From: Xylogone sp. PMI_703
Lineage: Eukaryota; Ascomycota; Leotiomycetes
Reading direction: 5' to 3'
NCBI GenBank assembly: GCA_021399445.1
Contig: JAJTUQ010000002.1
Span: 7,254,001 to 7,318,000, forward strand
Length of the DNA stretch: 64,000 nt
Shown here piece after piece: positions 10,599 to 23,141 of the stretch. A program made the translations under genes and the position numbers. Below the pieces are notes generated by a model. That model was not told the DNA's origin. It made no database searches and saw only the letters and a program-made list of their open reading frames with translations. Positions within the stretch are counted from its first letter, which is position 1, and each line of letters opens with the position of its first letter.

Positions 10599-11947
10599 AT
10601 AGGCGTACCCCACAAGCAGCACTAGGACCAGCAGAACAAGTACTCATCACGCAGCGTAGTCCCTTCATACATCTTTAATAGTGAGATACCTTAGGGCTGG
10701 TGGACAGAAAAATCCTTAATGCTACAAGGAAGAGCTTATAATCGCAGGTTTAGATCTAGCAGATGCATTTTACACGGAATATCTTGTGTCGCTACGTTGT
10801 ATAGTTAAAATAATAGTGCACAATTAAGAGCACAGCTAGCCATTAATGGTGGCTAAATTGAATGACAGTGGCTCGGGTGTGATTATCGTCATTCTCCCGT
10901 ACGCCCACACTTTGCAACCTAAACTATTCACTGATATACTTATTTATGCTAAAAGACCTGATTAATAGAGGTCTCCAGAACAAAGGGAATCAACACTAGG
11001 ACCAACCCAGATTGATCTATTTGCCGTTATTGCGGAAAGCCTCGACACGCGTTGCCGGCTGTGTTAATGTGGATTTTTTGGGCAAATGAGATGAAGTCGG
11101 AACAAGCAATGCCAGAGGCTGACGGATGGCGTCCGATGCGGAGAATCGGGGAAAATGTGGAGTATATGGGTGAGAGGAGACACTGGGGAGTCAGCATTAG
11201 AACTCAACATGCTTTGATTTTGCCTAAATCAACTGCCGATCGATAGCTGAAGATGGGATAATATGCTGCAACTACCTGAGTCCCACTAACCAGAGCTTAC
11301 CAGTAAGCGCAGAAAGTAACCGGACTTGAGAGGGGTACATCAGCACGCTTTCTTGCTTCTCAAGTACCTCGGAGAGTTCGGCAGCACTCCAGCTTCTTGT
11401 CTCTTTTGATGTGACGTTGAGCCGTTCTTTCCAGATCAACAACGACTGGCACAAACACCAACAACGTTCGCGCCTCGAGCAACTTTCAAATCAGAAGATC
11501 AGTTCGCTCCCTGCTCCACTATTCGGGCATGACCCCGGCCACTTCGGCGTTGACCTGATGACGTACGGATCGGACCTTCCTTGCTCTCCAATGCTGGGAG
11601 CTCCAGCATGCACGATGCGTTCGGGAAACAATCGGCCGCACCACCAAAGCTCTTTCTTGATGAGCATTCCAATGCAACCGTACTTCCGTGCTTCGTACAC
11701 CTGGTACTGGACCGCAGCTCAATTTATCCGGATCTCAAGCTATGGGTCTCCGCAGTACACGCAGGAACAGGAAGCTCGAGAGAGTATAACAAGCTGTGAT
11801 CGACAATGCCCTGAACTTTTTTTCTCTCTTCTCTTCTAGGAGCAAGCAGACCTGAGCAGTTATTATCTCTCATCTGTCTCTGACTTCTGGTAGCTGTATC
11901 TTTGCTGTGCTGGAGGTAGTCTGGCAATTGTGGAACAGCTTCAGACC
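10599..11947. other. Intergenic, beta-xylosidase promoter
   Basis: 1.35 kb without a supported gene. Frames at 11411-11839 and around 11500-11720 overlap on both strands, lack ATG-based starts or known motifs, and are treated as chance. The downstream part should be the promoter and 5' leader of the GH3 gene. Confidence 0.5.
10851..10857 (+). promoter_or_regulatory. Possible XlnR/XYR1-type site
   Basis: GGCTAAA, the known core of XlnR-type xylanolytic activator sites, lies about 1.1 kb upstream of the beta-xylosidase start. A seven-base match at this distance may be chance. Confidence 0.2.
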
Positions 11948-14597
11948 ATGGCCACTTTGTTACCAGCATTGGCTGTGCTAGCCTTAGTGAGATCTGCGGC
12001 AGCAGATTTCCCAGACTGTGTTCGTGGTCCTGTAAGTATCAATTGGCCTCGTATTGGTAATAGAGATGGCGTCGCTGATATCAATTAGCTCAGGAACAAC
12101 ACGGTATGTGATTTGAGCAAAGATCCGTACACTCGAGCAACAGCTGTGAGTCGCTATTATTACTCTCTCAATTGGCAATTACTAAATGGCGAGAACGTAG
12201 CTTGTGTCTCTGTTCACACTTAAAGAGAAGATAGACAATACCCAGAATGCCAGCCCTGGAGTCCCTCGGATTGGCTTACCACCATACGAGTGGTGGAATG
12301 AAGCTCTCCACGGTATTGCATCATCTCCTGGTGTCTCATTTGCAGACTCTGGCGATGATTACTCCTACGCGACTTCTTTTCCACAGCCAATTATTATGGG
12401 AGCAGCATTTGATGACGATCTCATCCATGCAGTCGCAACTGTGGTCTCCACCGAAGCTCGAGCATTCAACAATGGCAACTTCTCGGGTCTCAATTACTGG
12501 ACCCCAAACATCAACCCATACAAAGACCCGCGGTGGGGACGTGGTCAAGAGACTCCCGGCGAGGATCCTTTTCATCTCTCAAGCTATGTGCACCAACTTA
12601 TCAATGGTTTACAAGGTGGTCAAGATGAAGAGCCATACAAGAAGGTTGTCGCGACCTGCAAGCATTACGCAGGGTACGATCTTGAAGATTGGCATGGATT
12701 CGCGAGATACGGATTTGATGCTGTGATCAATAGCCAGGATCTTCGCGAATACTACCTCCCTCCATTCCAAAAGTGTGCACGAGATTCCAATGTCCAGTCC
12801 GTTATGTGCTCCTATAACGCCGTGAATGGTGTTCCAACTTGCGCAGATGATTACCTACTGCAAACTATCCTGAGAGACTACTGGGGTTGGACAGAAGAGG
12901 ATCAATGGGTTACAAGCGACTGCGATGCAGTGAACAATATTTTCAATGCTTCAAGCTGGAATGTTCCCAAATACGGACACAACTACACTGCCACTCCCGA
13001 GCAAGCTGTTGCTGACGCTCTGAATGCTGGCACTGACCTTGACTGTGGAACTTTCTACCCTGAATTCCTTGGCTCGGCCTACGAGCAAGGTCTCTTCGAT
13101 ATCCCAACTCTAGATCGATCCTTAATCCGACGATATGCTTCTTTGGTTCGATTAGGCTACTTTGATCCTCCATCGATCCAGCCCTACCGACAACTTACCT
13201 TCGCAAATGTATCCACTCCGGAGTCGCAGGCTCTTGCATTGAAGGCTGCCGAGGAAGGGATTGTTCTCTTGAAGAACGATGGAGTTCTACCTCTCTCTTC
13301 AGATGTCAAACTTCTTGCTGTTATTGGTCCATGGGCAGATGCCACCGATCAGATGCAAGGCAACTACTTTGGTGTTGCACCGTATTTACATTCTCCTTTG
13401 TATGCAGCCCAGGCGGCCAACTTCTCCGTCATGTATGCTCAGGGAGCCGACATCAACTCTACTAACACGACTGGATTTGCGGCTGCACTAGCTGTTGCAC
13501 GAGAGGCAGATGCAGTGCTTTATTTTGGTGGGATTGATATTAGTATCGAAGCCGAATCAATGGTTAGTTGCTAAAACACTCTATGATGAACTTAGGTTGG
13601 GAGAATACTTACATAATAACTCAGGACCGTAATGAGATTAGCTGGACCGGAAACCAATTGGATTTGATTGGCCAACTTGCAAACCTATCCAAGCCACTGG
13701 TAGTTGTTCAAATGGGTACTATGCTTGACGATTCTTCGCTCGTCTCAAACGCAGGAGTCAATGGTCTTGTTTGGGCAGGATACCCAGGTCAAGATGGAGG
13801 AACTGCTATTATCAACATTTTGACTGGAAAGACTGCCCCTGCAGGAAGATTACCAGTAACACAGTATCCTGTGAGTGTTATATAAACTCTATTTGTCACA
13901 GCTCAGCACTAACTTGTGAATAGGCCGACTATGTGAACCAGATTCCCATGACAAACATGAGCCTTCGACCATTTGAATCCAGCAACTACAGTGAGAACAA
14001 TCCAGGGTACGACCATCCAATCCACCCTCTTAATCACGTGATTGGCTAATATCATCACACAGACGAACCTATAAATGGTATACTGGTACTCCAGTCTTCG
14101 AGTTCGGATACGGACTTCACTACACCAACTTCTCCGCCTCTTTTGCCCAGGGTTGCCAATCCACCTACTCTATTCCAGACCTCTTAGCCGCCAACACCAC
14201 TGCCTCCTTCAAAGACCTCATCCCCTTTGAAACTGTATCCGTGAATGTGACGAACACCGGCAGCACTGACTCCGACTTTGTAGTCCTCGGATTCCTTTCC
14301 GGAGAATTTGGCCCAACTCCCTACCCCATCAAATCCCTGGTCACATACACCCGACTGCACAACGTTACAGCTGGCAGCTCCCAGAGTGCAAGCTTGAGCT
14401 TAACTCTTGGTAGCCTGGGACGAGCAGATGACAGTGGTGATTTGATCCTTTACCCAGGCAACTACAGCCTGGTTATTGATACTGATAAGAAGGCTGTTTG
14501 GAACTTTACATTGACGGGTGAGGCCATGAATTTGGACGGCTGGCCAGCTCCGCCGCCATTTGGTCTTCCTGGCAATACGACCAGGACGAGCATTTGA
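11948..14597 (+). CDS. Secreted GH3 beta-xylosidase
   Basis: Glycoside hydrolase family 3 exo-beta-1,4-xylosidase, 788 aa, releasing xylose from xylo-oligosaccharides outside the cell. Six exons: 11948-12031, 12089-12145, 12201-13562, 13625-13870, 13924-14006, 14063-14597, all with canonical introns in consistent phase. The first 19 residues form a signal peptide (MATLLPALAVLALVRSAAA). Conserved GH3 N-domain blocks follow: GLPPYEWWNEALHG, SFPQPIIMGAAFDD, WTPNINPYKDPRWGRGQETP and KHYAGYD. The nucleophile is Asp287 in TSDCDAV, the form typical of fungal xylosidases. The second domain carries AEEGIVLLKNDGVLPL and AGYPGQDGGTA. The C-terminus is a fibronectin type III-like domain beginning near VSVNVTNTGSTDSD. 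Several N-glycosylation sequons are present. Length and order fit the Bxl family well; arabinofuranosidase side activity is possible. Confidence 0.92.
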
Positions 14598-15542
14598 AGC
14601 TATGGGAGATAATGGATATGATGGTAATTTATCAGTATAATATAACCATATAAGTCCTTTACTATGGACTTCAATAATGAAAGTTTCCGGTACAAGCATG
14701 TGTAGTGATGTGCAAGGGACGCAACATTATAAATCCAACCCAAGCTAATAGAATCGAAGTTTAGTCACGCAATGCACTTTTGACCTCAATGATTAACCAG
14801 ATCTATAACCTTATTCCTATAAGAGATTCAAGAGTAAATTTCAGACTCAGGGAGGCACTTTGCTCTCCAGTTCCAGCCAATTAAAGCAGGAAAAATCATG
14901 GAGACTACCAGTCGCGCTATTATAATAGAAGGCATCTATCTGCGAGCAGCATTTCGTAAGTTGATGAACAGTCATCCAGATTACCAATCTTCGCATTAAT
15001 AATCGAATCCACGATACAGAGAGCTAGTTTCTACAGACCTTAACTCGATTAAAGTTGATTGATGACGCTGTTAGCCTCTCTCCCGCTCGATCTCGTTGGC
15101 TTCGGCGATGGTCGCCGTCCCGCCGACCCGCCGAGTGCACATCGAGAAATCCTACGGCTAGCTCAGGGACTTTCGGCGAGGTCCAGCCCCAACATCACGA
15201 CTTTGACACCCAATCAGTCAGCCAGAATCAATGGTTTCAAGTGGCCAAGGCTATAAACTATGCGAGTATGCTTAATCACGTAAGGCAGGGCGTGCGGCGG
15301 ACTGGGGGAGTTATGTGGGCGAGATACAGATAGGTGACTTGAGATTCATTATATATACCTACGCTCTGGTTTGAGGAAATGGGAAGAACCCTCAGAAGCA
15401 TCAATCCTATTTCGATATCTTTTTCTCATATTCTCTTTTCGAGCGTCATATAAATACCGACAAAGCTAAACATTCAAAGAAAGCATAACCGTACATTCAA
15501 TTTTCACGCTACTCAACTCAAATTATCTTGTCATATATTAAG
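14598..15542. other. Intergenic, NmrA gene promoter
   Basis: No coding signal is recognised. A GC-richer patch near 15070-15200 gives short overlapping frames without motifs. A TATATATA-like run near 15347 lies about 195 nt before the next start and could be a core promoter element. Confidence 0.45.
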
Positions 15543-16711
15543 ATGTCGAAATTAATCGTCGTTACTGGTATCACTGGTTCTCAAGTGAGAGAATAACAAA
15601 AGAGTAGCTTGGTAATTCGATTCTCCGATACTGACAATTACATAGGGAGGTTCTGTAGCCGATGTGTACCTCAACACTCCAGGTTGGAAAGTTCGAGGCA
15701 TAACCCGCAACACATCCTCTCAGAGCGCCAAATCATGGCAATCCAAAGGTGTAGAGATGGTCCAAGCAGATGTCAACTTCACCGATGGTCTCATATCCGC
15801 ATTCAAGGGGGCAAACGTGGTCTTCGGCGTAACCGATTTCTGGACCATATTCAAGGACCCAGAAAGCCAAAAGAAGAAGAAACCCGGTCAAGATATCACG
15901 GAGTATGCCTACGAGGTGGAACTACAGCAGGGAAAGAACCTCGCTGATGCTGCCGCTGCCAATGCTTCAACCTTGGAGAGATTCATCTTCAGTTCCATGG
16001 CGAGCGCCAAGAAGTGGAGCAAGGGTAAATTTACGACGCTATATCACATGGACTCTAAGGCCGAAGTGGTGGATTATATCAACACGATCCCAAGCCTGAA
16101 AGATAAGTTCTCGCAGGTCCAGGCTCCCATTTATTACAACCTTCTATGGCAATGGGCATTGCCAACTACACCGAAAAAGGTATGTAATTTGCTTTCCCTG
16201 AATATATTCCAAGAAGACCTGAACTAACAATTTATTAGCAAGCAGATGGATCGTATAACATCCAAGGTGTTGGCTCCGGAGATATACCAGTACCATTCGG
16301 ACAAATAGCCGGTGACTTCGGTCGATGCGTGAAGGCAGTGGCGGATTCCAAGCCAGGCTTAAATCTTCTTGCACGCGGGCAAATGTTATCCTGGAACCAG
16401 TACCTCAATATCTGGACTCGCAGCCAGAACGTACCGCGTGGAGTTGTGGAGCTCAAGACGCTGGAAGAGTTCATGGAGATTTTGCCTGGAGGACTAGGAC
16501 GGGAATTCGGGGAGAACGTGCTTTTCGGGCAAGAGTTTGGATACGATGGAAGTGATCCTATAGTTATCCATCCTGAGGATGTAAGTGTTCTTCCCAATAC
16601 GCCCTTTTTGGGGTAGAATTTTGTTTGCTAATAATTTTGCTGCAGCTTGGTGTGAAGATGACTTCGTTTGAGGAGTATTGCAAGAATACGGACTTCTCTG
16701 CGATTTTGTGA
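15543..16711 (+). CDS. NmrA-like NAD(P)-binding protein
   Basis: NmrA-like atypical short-chain dehydrogenase, 327 aa, exons 15543-15584, 15646-16179, 16239-16580, 16646-16711. The start gives LIVVTGITGSQGGSVADVYL, whose glycine-rich GITGSQGGSVA loop spans intron 1 and is the family's dinucleotide-binding motif. Further landmarks are WKVRGITRNTSS, MVQADVNFTDGLISAFKGANVVFGVTDF (split by nothing in the frame) and LERFIFSSMASAKKWSKGK. The C-terminal part includes WNQYLNIWTR and EFGENVLFGQEFGYDG. Proteins of this group sense NADP+/NADPH or act as isoflavone-reductase-like enzymes; the catalytic YxxxK pair is not evident, so a sensor or regulator role is as likely as an enzymatic one. It sits alone between the xylosidase and the hydrolase-ankyrin gene. 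Confidence 0.88.
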
Positions 16712-17617
16712 GATTTTAAGAGGATTTGTCCCCATAGGCTTAGTTGGGAATGTATCATAGATGGAGTTAAAAGTTACTCAAAGAACATGAATTATCAATG
16801 AGTTCGCGCGATTAGGAGTGTCGTTTGTGAAGTCCAGACCTTGCTATCAATACAAAGTATTAATTCAAAGAGTGGCCCCTAAGTATTTTCAAGTAATTCT
16901 TTCTCTTTTGTGATCATATTTATTAAGTCTTAATAATGACCATAAATCTTAAGTATATAAAGATCTTAAAATAGATATTTTCTAAAATGTTTAAATATCT
17001 TAATTAAATTACTTATTGATTTGATATGGATATTATTATTATGACGACTTTATAAATATATCTCCTGAATTACAATTACAATTACTAATATATTTTATAA
17101 TAATAAGGTAAAAAAGTTAAAAAAGACATGAACGTGTAAATGTTACTATTAGTAGATTTGAGAATAAAGTAAATTAAATCAGTTAGGTTAGGTACAAAGG
17201 TCCTAGAAAGAGACTATTTAGTTTATATAATAAGCGTATACCTAATGGGACCTTAGGGACCTCAGGATCCCGCGGGCCTTGTGAGCGGAAATCCTCTGTT
17301 CTAGGAGTCTTCATGTGAATTCATATTTTCACGAAAGATTTACTGACCCCTCTAAGCATTGGTTGAGTGTAAGGAATTTCTGCCTGAGAACTACATATAT
17401 TTAAGGCACAGATTTGGGCATAAACAAGCATGCGAGGCATAGTGTCTGGGTGAGCGGGCTGAGCTGGTAATAAATACTTGGCAACCATTCCGCCCGAGAT
17501 AAGCCATCTCAGCCCTGCGCTGAACCTTCATATCTAAGCCCAGTAATATTTCATTCCCAGTCCAAAAGCCAGTCATTTCATAAAAATATCAGTACGGCAA
17601 CAGTCTTGATAGTAAAG
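16712..17617. other. AT-rich intergenic region
   Basis: Very AT-rich from about 16900 to 17230 with short A/T tracts and no coding signal, then mixed sequence to the next start. It resembles decayed, possibly RIP-affected spacer DNA; base-pair indices were not computed. Confidence 0.45.
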
Positions 17618-19637
17618 ATGGGAACTATTATAGATCCCGATGGGCTCTTGAGCAACCCCGAGGATGGCTTAATCGAGTAAGTTTCGAAGGCTTTGCCCAC
17701 TCGGACTGCGCAAGAGATTGACCTAACCTAGCATCGTGTTTGTTCATGGCCTCCAGGGGTACCCGCGCAAGACTTGGACCTCGTCCACAAACTCGCCTGA
17801 ACATTCCAAGAACAACCTGATACCGCCATCTACGGATCCAAAGAGAGCTGGAAGGCGAAGTCCCTTTCGTTTCCTCTCCAGTCATAATCAAACCCCGGGA
17901 AACATTGGAGCCAAAAATTCAAATGATTTTGAAGATAACAATAGGGCAGCAGAAACTAAAGGCATATTCTGGCCAGAAGGTTTGCTCAAGGCCGACTTCC
18001 CCAGTGCTAGGATCATGACGTTCGGCTACAACACAAATATTCAGCAAGGCTACCACGTGGTCAATCAAGGCAATATTTTCTCTCACGCAAAAGATCTATT
18101 ATATAAACTAGAGGCTACAAGAAGGCAAGCGCCTGATCGTCATTTGCTTTTCATTGCCCATTCACTTGGAGGAATTCTGGTCAAAGAAGTCCTTCGACGC
18201 TCCCAAGCTGACCCCGACGATAAGATCAAGAAAATCTATAAGTCTACTAGTGGCGTCTTCTTCTTCGGCACTCCCCACAGAGGGAGTAGGGATTGGGCGT
18301 CATTTGGAGAAGGTCTTACTATCCTCGCAAGTCGTCTCCTAGGAATTGACGCGAACTCTCAGGTCATTCATGCCTTGTTGCCTAGTGGACCCGAACTCGA
18401 GATTTGCCGGGAGTCATTCGCTAGCCAATGGAGAGAACGAAGAGACAGTCTTACAGTTCGGACTTTCTAGGAGTCTAAAGGCCTTGTTGGCGTTCGATGG
18501 GGAAGATTCAACCAGCTCGTACGCGCGATCCCATTTCTGCCGTTGTGAATATCTAACGGGACTAGTAGATTGTTCCCCAAGAATCATCTAGCCTTGATCA
18601 TCCTGACCAGCGAGCGAGAACAATAGACGCAGACCATATGAATATGGTCAGATTCAGTGGGAAAAACGACAGGGGTTATAAAATGGTGAAGAATGATATC
18701 GAAGAACTCATAGCACGGGCAGGAGATGCGGCGGACCAAAGCCGCATTCTTGGTATGTTCATAAAATTCCAATTTCTCTTGAAAAAATTAACTAAAGGGG
18801 AATTCTGAAGAATACCTGAGTAAAGAGGAAACAGACTCTTCGAGCCTTTTTGGGGTGATCAAGTTACTGCTCACGACAGGCAAAGCTGATATTAACTCAA
18901 AAGATAATGAGCACGGTCGGACCCCGCTTGGGTGGGCAGCTAGAGACGGAAACGAGGCTATAGTCAAGTTATTGCTTGCGACGGGTAAAGCTGATATCGA
19001 TTTAAAAGATAATGAGCACGGTCGAACACCACTTTCATGGGCAGCTGGGGCTGGGCATACGGCTATAGTTAAACTATTACTTGCAACAGGCAAAGTTGAT
19101 ATCAACTTAAAAGATGATGACTGTGGCCGAACGCCATTTACATGGGCAGTTTTTGACGGGGATGAAGATATAGTTAAGCTATTGCTTGCAACAGGTAAAG
19201 CTGATATTGATTTAAAGGATAACAAACATGGTCGGACACCACTTTCGTGGGCAGCTGGAGCCGGGAATGAAACTATAGTCAAGTTGTTACTTGCAGCAGG
19301 TAAAGTTGATATTAACTCAAAGTTTTATGACCGTGGACGAACACCACTTTCATGGGCTGTTTTCGACCGGCACGAAGCCATAGTTAAATTGTTGCTTGCA
19401 ACAGGTGAGGCTGATATTAACCCAAGAGATGTATGTGGTCGGACACCACTCTCTTGGGCAGCTGGGGCCGGGAATGAGGCTATTGTCAAGTTGTTACTTG
19501 CAACAGGTAAAGCTGATATCAATTCAAAAGATAATGATTGTGGTTGGACTCCACTGGAGTGGGCAATTCACGACACGCATGAGGCCATAGTCAAGCTGTT
19601 GCAGTCCTTTGATTCTTTCTCAACGTTATTACCTTGA
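17618..19637 (+). pseudogene. Alpha/beta-hydrolase-ankyrin fusion (NLR-like), one nonsense codon
   Basis: Four exons: 17618-17676, 17732-18518, 18569-18752, 18811-19637, 618 codons. The N-terminal domain is a SesB/DUF676-type serine hydrolase: IVFVHGLQGYPRKTW, the nucleophile elbow AHSLGGILVKEVL and FFFGTPHRGSRDWASFG. In fungi this fold is a common N-terminal effector of NLR-like proteins. A short linker with DADHMNMVRFSGKNDRGY is also typical of that setting. No NACHT or NB-ARC follows; instead about seven ankyrin repeats run to the C-terminus. Codon 266 (18468-18470) is TAG within RTF*ESKGLVGV, where homologues normally read through; the frame is otherwise open. The change fits CAG to TAG. 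The 265-residue product would keep the hydrolase and lose the repeats. It could be a pseudogene, a natural truncation or a base-call error. Confidence 0.8.
18855..19600 (+). repeat. Tandem ankyrin-coding repeats of about 102 nt
   Basis: About seven units of 34 codons, each resembling IVKLLLATGKADIDLKDN followed by HGRTPLSWAAGAGNEA. Neighbouring units are very similar at DNA level as well as protein level, which suggests recent duplication or exchange between units. The last unit is more divergent (CGWTPLEWAIHDTHEA). Confidence 0.85.
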
Positions 19638-22600
19638 ATTACAAGAGTAGAGTTAAACTACGTGATACAGAAATTACATGAGCAGATTAGCTGATGCTCA
19701 AGCATTATAACGCTAAGTTTGATGGCATAATAGCATAGAATCAACAGTTTAATAATAATATACCAGAGAATTTATCATAACCTAAAATTCGGTATTACGA
19801 AAAAGAACACGATGGCCGCCTTAAATATAATGAAAATCAAAATTTATGACTTGGCAATTGTATACACCAGATCTATTGAAGCATATACTTCAAAAGAATC
19901 CATTTAATTTGTCCACCCTGAGCATTAACATATCTCATCACATAACTTCTTAAAGTGCTCAAACTGCAATGAAAGGAGATGAGTAAAATACTTTTGCTAA
20001 CATTTTATACTCCTACACTTGAAGTACCCTCAAGGTCCTGTTTTAAATATCAGAGGTACAGGGCGTTGAATGGGACTCGTGTTAAGTATAGTGAGCAGCT
20101 GGTTCAGGCTCCGCCCGGGCTTTCATTCAGGCACTGCCCAGGATCTGCCCAGTTTTGTTCAAGATCTGCTCACCTTCGACTCAGCTTAAAGTGGCTATTT
20201 TTCACCTTTGGTAACTAAAACAGAACTGACACGAGAAGAAATTACTCTAGAGTTTTGGCGGTATTATATGATATTACTAGAAAATTGACTACAGATCTAC
20301 AAGCCATCTAGGAAAATTAGACATACCGGTTAGCCAGGCACCCGTGGAAGCCTTAGCTTGAAACCAATAAATAAAGCCACCACAAGGGCCTTTTATTCAA
20401 AAGCAGATGTAGTTTTTTCAGTTGACTCACTTAGGCAACTTTTTTGACTAGTTTTCTGGACGCCGAGAACAGATATAACGATACTTATCAATCTCACTGA
20501 CCACTTGATGCACATATACACCAGCATGAACAAGTGCAAGAACGTAACATTCAGGCAACTTCCTAATAGTTATTCTTGCCATTCGTGCAGCTTTATTAAC
20601 TGTGTCCTTTACTATAGTAACTTTTATAAACAGCACCCACTCTTCATCTAGATCCGTATCTTAAGTGCTTAAAATTGACAGTTACGTAAATTTCACCATC
20701 AGCGTTCTGAGTCGTTACCATTTGGAGCCGCTGCTGCCTTGATCAAGGCTTTTTTTTGTCAATGTTGCATCTTATACCGCGACCTCCGACTCCGACCGCC
20801 ACTACTTCCCTCTCAGTAGAAGACTGCAGTAAACCACCATGTGGCCGGATTCGAATACTCCTATTGGCCATACCCTAGGATTCCTACATGGAACGTTAAA
20901 CCCCTGAAGCTAACGTCGAGCGAAATAAGGATGCTCCGAGTTAGTAGCCTTTGATACCAAGAGGACGACTCCGAGATAAACCGCTCTGCTCGGAAGAAGT
21001 CGGGGCTAATCTGCCCAAACTACTCTAATAGACTATTTCATTTACCTATGTTTTATAGATAGTATTTTCAAATCTTCAAATAGCTCTGCACAAATTCCGC
21101 TGATATCTAAGAGATACGTTTTCTAGATACCAACAGAACCATATGAAGAGCCTAGAAGAATAAATTATTAACAATCTATGTTTCTTACGCTTCTAATATC
21201 TCCCTATCTGAAATACTAATCAATCTAAGCAAATCAAAGACAGGAAGTCATCAACCCGCAAGCAATATCCATATTTTTGATCTTCCACAGAGTTCTATAT
21301 ACAGGGACAGAGTGGTGATGTTAATTAGCAATTCTACAAGGTAGTTATCATAGAATATATAGATGAAATTGTGTAATATGATAATATACGTGTCATATAG
21401 AGATGTACGTATATTTTTGGAACACGCGTAAGCCCCTCAAGCCATGATATCCGAGGGTTGTCACATGATTGGTGATTTTCCCGATACCGCATCAAGGCCA
21501 ACTGACGTATCTGTCTTAAAAACACGGCATATACCAAATAATGAGAAGGATCCATTTTTGTTATCCTTACACCCCTCATTATAACCATCAAGGTTTACCT
21601 CCATGGTATAGGCGTGTCACTTAGTGTTTCAAGTTTTTACATGTGCCTGGTCTCCAAGCACCAGTGCGCGGGACAGCCGAGCTTGGAGAAGAATATCTGG
21701 TTTTTGTCAAGTTCATATGGGTGTCTCCAGACATCAAAGAAGCAGGTAAAGAAAGTATTGAGTTGGCAGAGCGTTAGACTCCAGGACTTGGGCGTGGTGC
21801 CGTACGATTCGTTTGCACATCTGCCATTATTTCCAGGGGTGGGTTGAGCGCTCCTGGTTGCTTCGAGGACAAAGTCAAACTAATAGAGCAAGAAAGAGTT
21901 GGCGATGGCGTAAGTGATTTGAATGGACAGCAAAGATTCGGTTAACAATTGTGCAACTCTTAGGACACATCCACATTTAAATCAAATAAAAGATACGCAG
22001 TCTTGAAGAAGCCCAGGCCAACTTTTAGTGCAATGTCCTTCCAACACAATCACTGCGGTTAGTCAGTTTTCTTGCCCCATGACCTACAGTTAGAGCTAAT
22101 AATCCCCTACGAAGAATGTCCAGCCCCCCGCCCAAGCAGGAGAAGAGTATCGAGAGACCCCATTTACTCATCGATTCTATGCCCTCGATCCGGAATCAGT
22201 TGCTGAACACACAGCAGATAGCTGCTAGGATGCAAGAATCGAGGTGACGAAGGAAGTTACTACGACCAGTTTTCCTTTCTTTCACGACCCTACCTTGTTC
22301 AGTTCCTTTAAAGCGATATGCATGGTTCTTCGCCCTATACACGTGGCGGTCAAATATCGTTGACTAGAGGCCCGAGCCGGCTCATATCATTAGAAATTTC
22401 TCATTGATTACATCAACTAGACAATCCGGGACTGCTGTTTCTTGTCCATCTAGCGTTTTCTTGTCGACGAGCACATTCCTGCTGTATCAATGACCCTCAT
22501 GCCGGAGCAACCCCCAGACGGTTTCCCGGGATTACTTGAGAACCCAATATAACAGAATAGAGACATGGGCTTCCAGAGGGAGAGAAGGGGATATGATCAT

Positions 22601-23141
22601 GTTGAAGGTAAGGTGTGCCATTGAGTCAGAGCTTGATCGGCGATATCAGTTTGGGCGGAGGAAAAGGCAAGTGAGTTGAGGTGGAGGCACGGACGGGTGG
22701 TTACAACCTAGACCTGATTTCAGCGTTCTATTACCGTAGTTTCTATCTCAATACTTGCTCTCTTGGCAATTGAAGCTATCATCACAAGCCATATCTGATA
22801 TCTGCGTAGCGCCCTAGCCGGGTGAATATTAAGCGGTAAATATATCGGGCTAGGTCGCATGATTGGCACACTCCTCGCTCGTTGGGAGGTCGGCCACCGA
22901 TGCGCCCTCCCTAACCGAAACATGCTGGGAGAGTGGCACACACACCATCCTCAGCTGGTATCTAACATCCGTAATCAGCCTTGCTCTCGAACCATTCTCT
23001 CCAGCCCACTCATGAACGCCCGGCGAGAGCGCAAACGTCTACGCCTTACCGGTATGCTCTAAAGAGCCTCTATATGCCCAAGATTCGATTATAAAGCTGC
23101 ACCTAACCACGTCCTTATGCCGACCACGCGCTTCGCCTCCC
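19638..23141. other. Gene-poor stretch with decayed repeats
   Basis: 3.5 kb with no supported gene. Short frames on both strands (for example 20448-20636, 21334-21591, 22720-22941) carry no recognised domain. The 20.2-20.5 kb part is related to 32.3-32.5 kb. The final 150 nt should be the promoter of the 23142 gene. Confidence 0.5.
20213..20462. repeat. Degenerate MITE-like remnant, copy A
   Basis: The left part (20213-20267) is an inverted match to 32403-32455. The segment 20329-20405, with AATAAATAAAGCC and GGGCCTTTTATT arms, is a direct match to 32331-32402. This pattern fits a small terminal-inverted-repeat element of which each locus keeps different parts. No transposase is visible. Confidence 0.55.

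Noticed and set aside
11411..11839. 142-codon frame upstream of the xylosidase
   Set aside because: Starts at GTG, overlaps minus-strand frames of similar size and has no recognisable motif; it looks like chance coding in a promoter region.
20448..20636. Possible transposase or integrase fragment
   Set aside because: The short frame showed no catalytic motif or alignment to a known transposase pattern.
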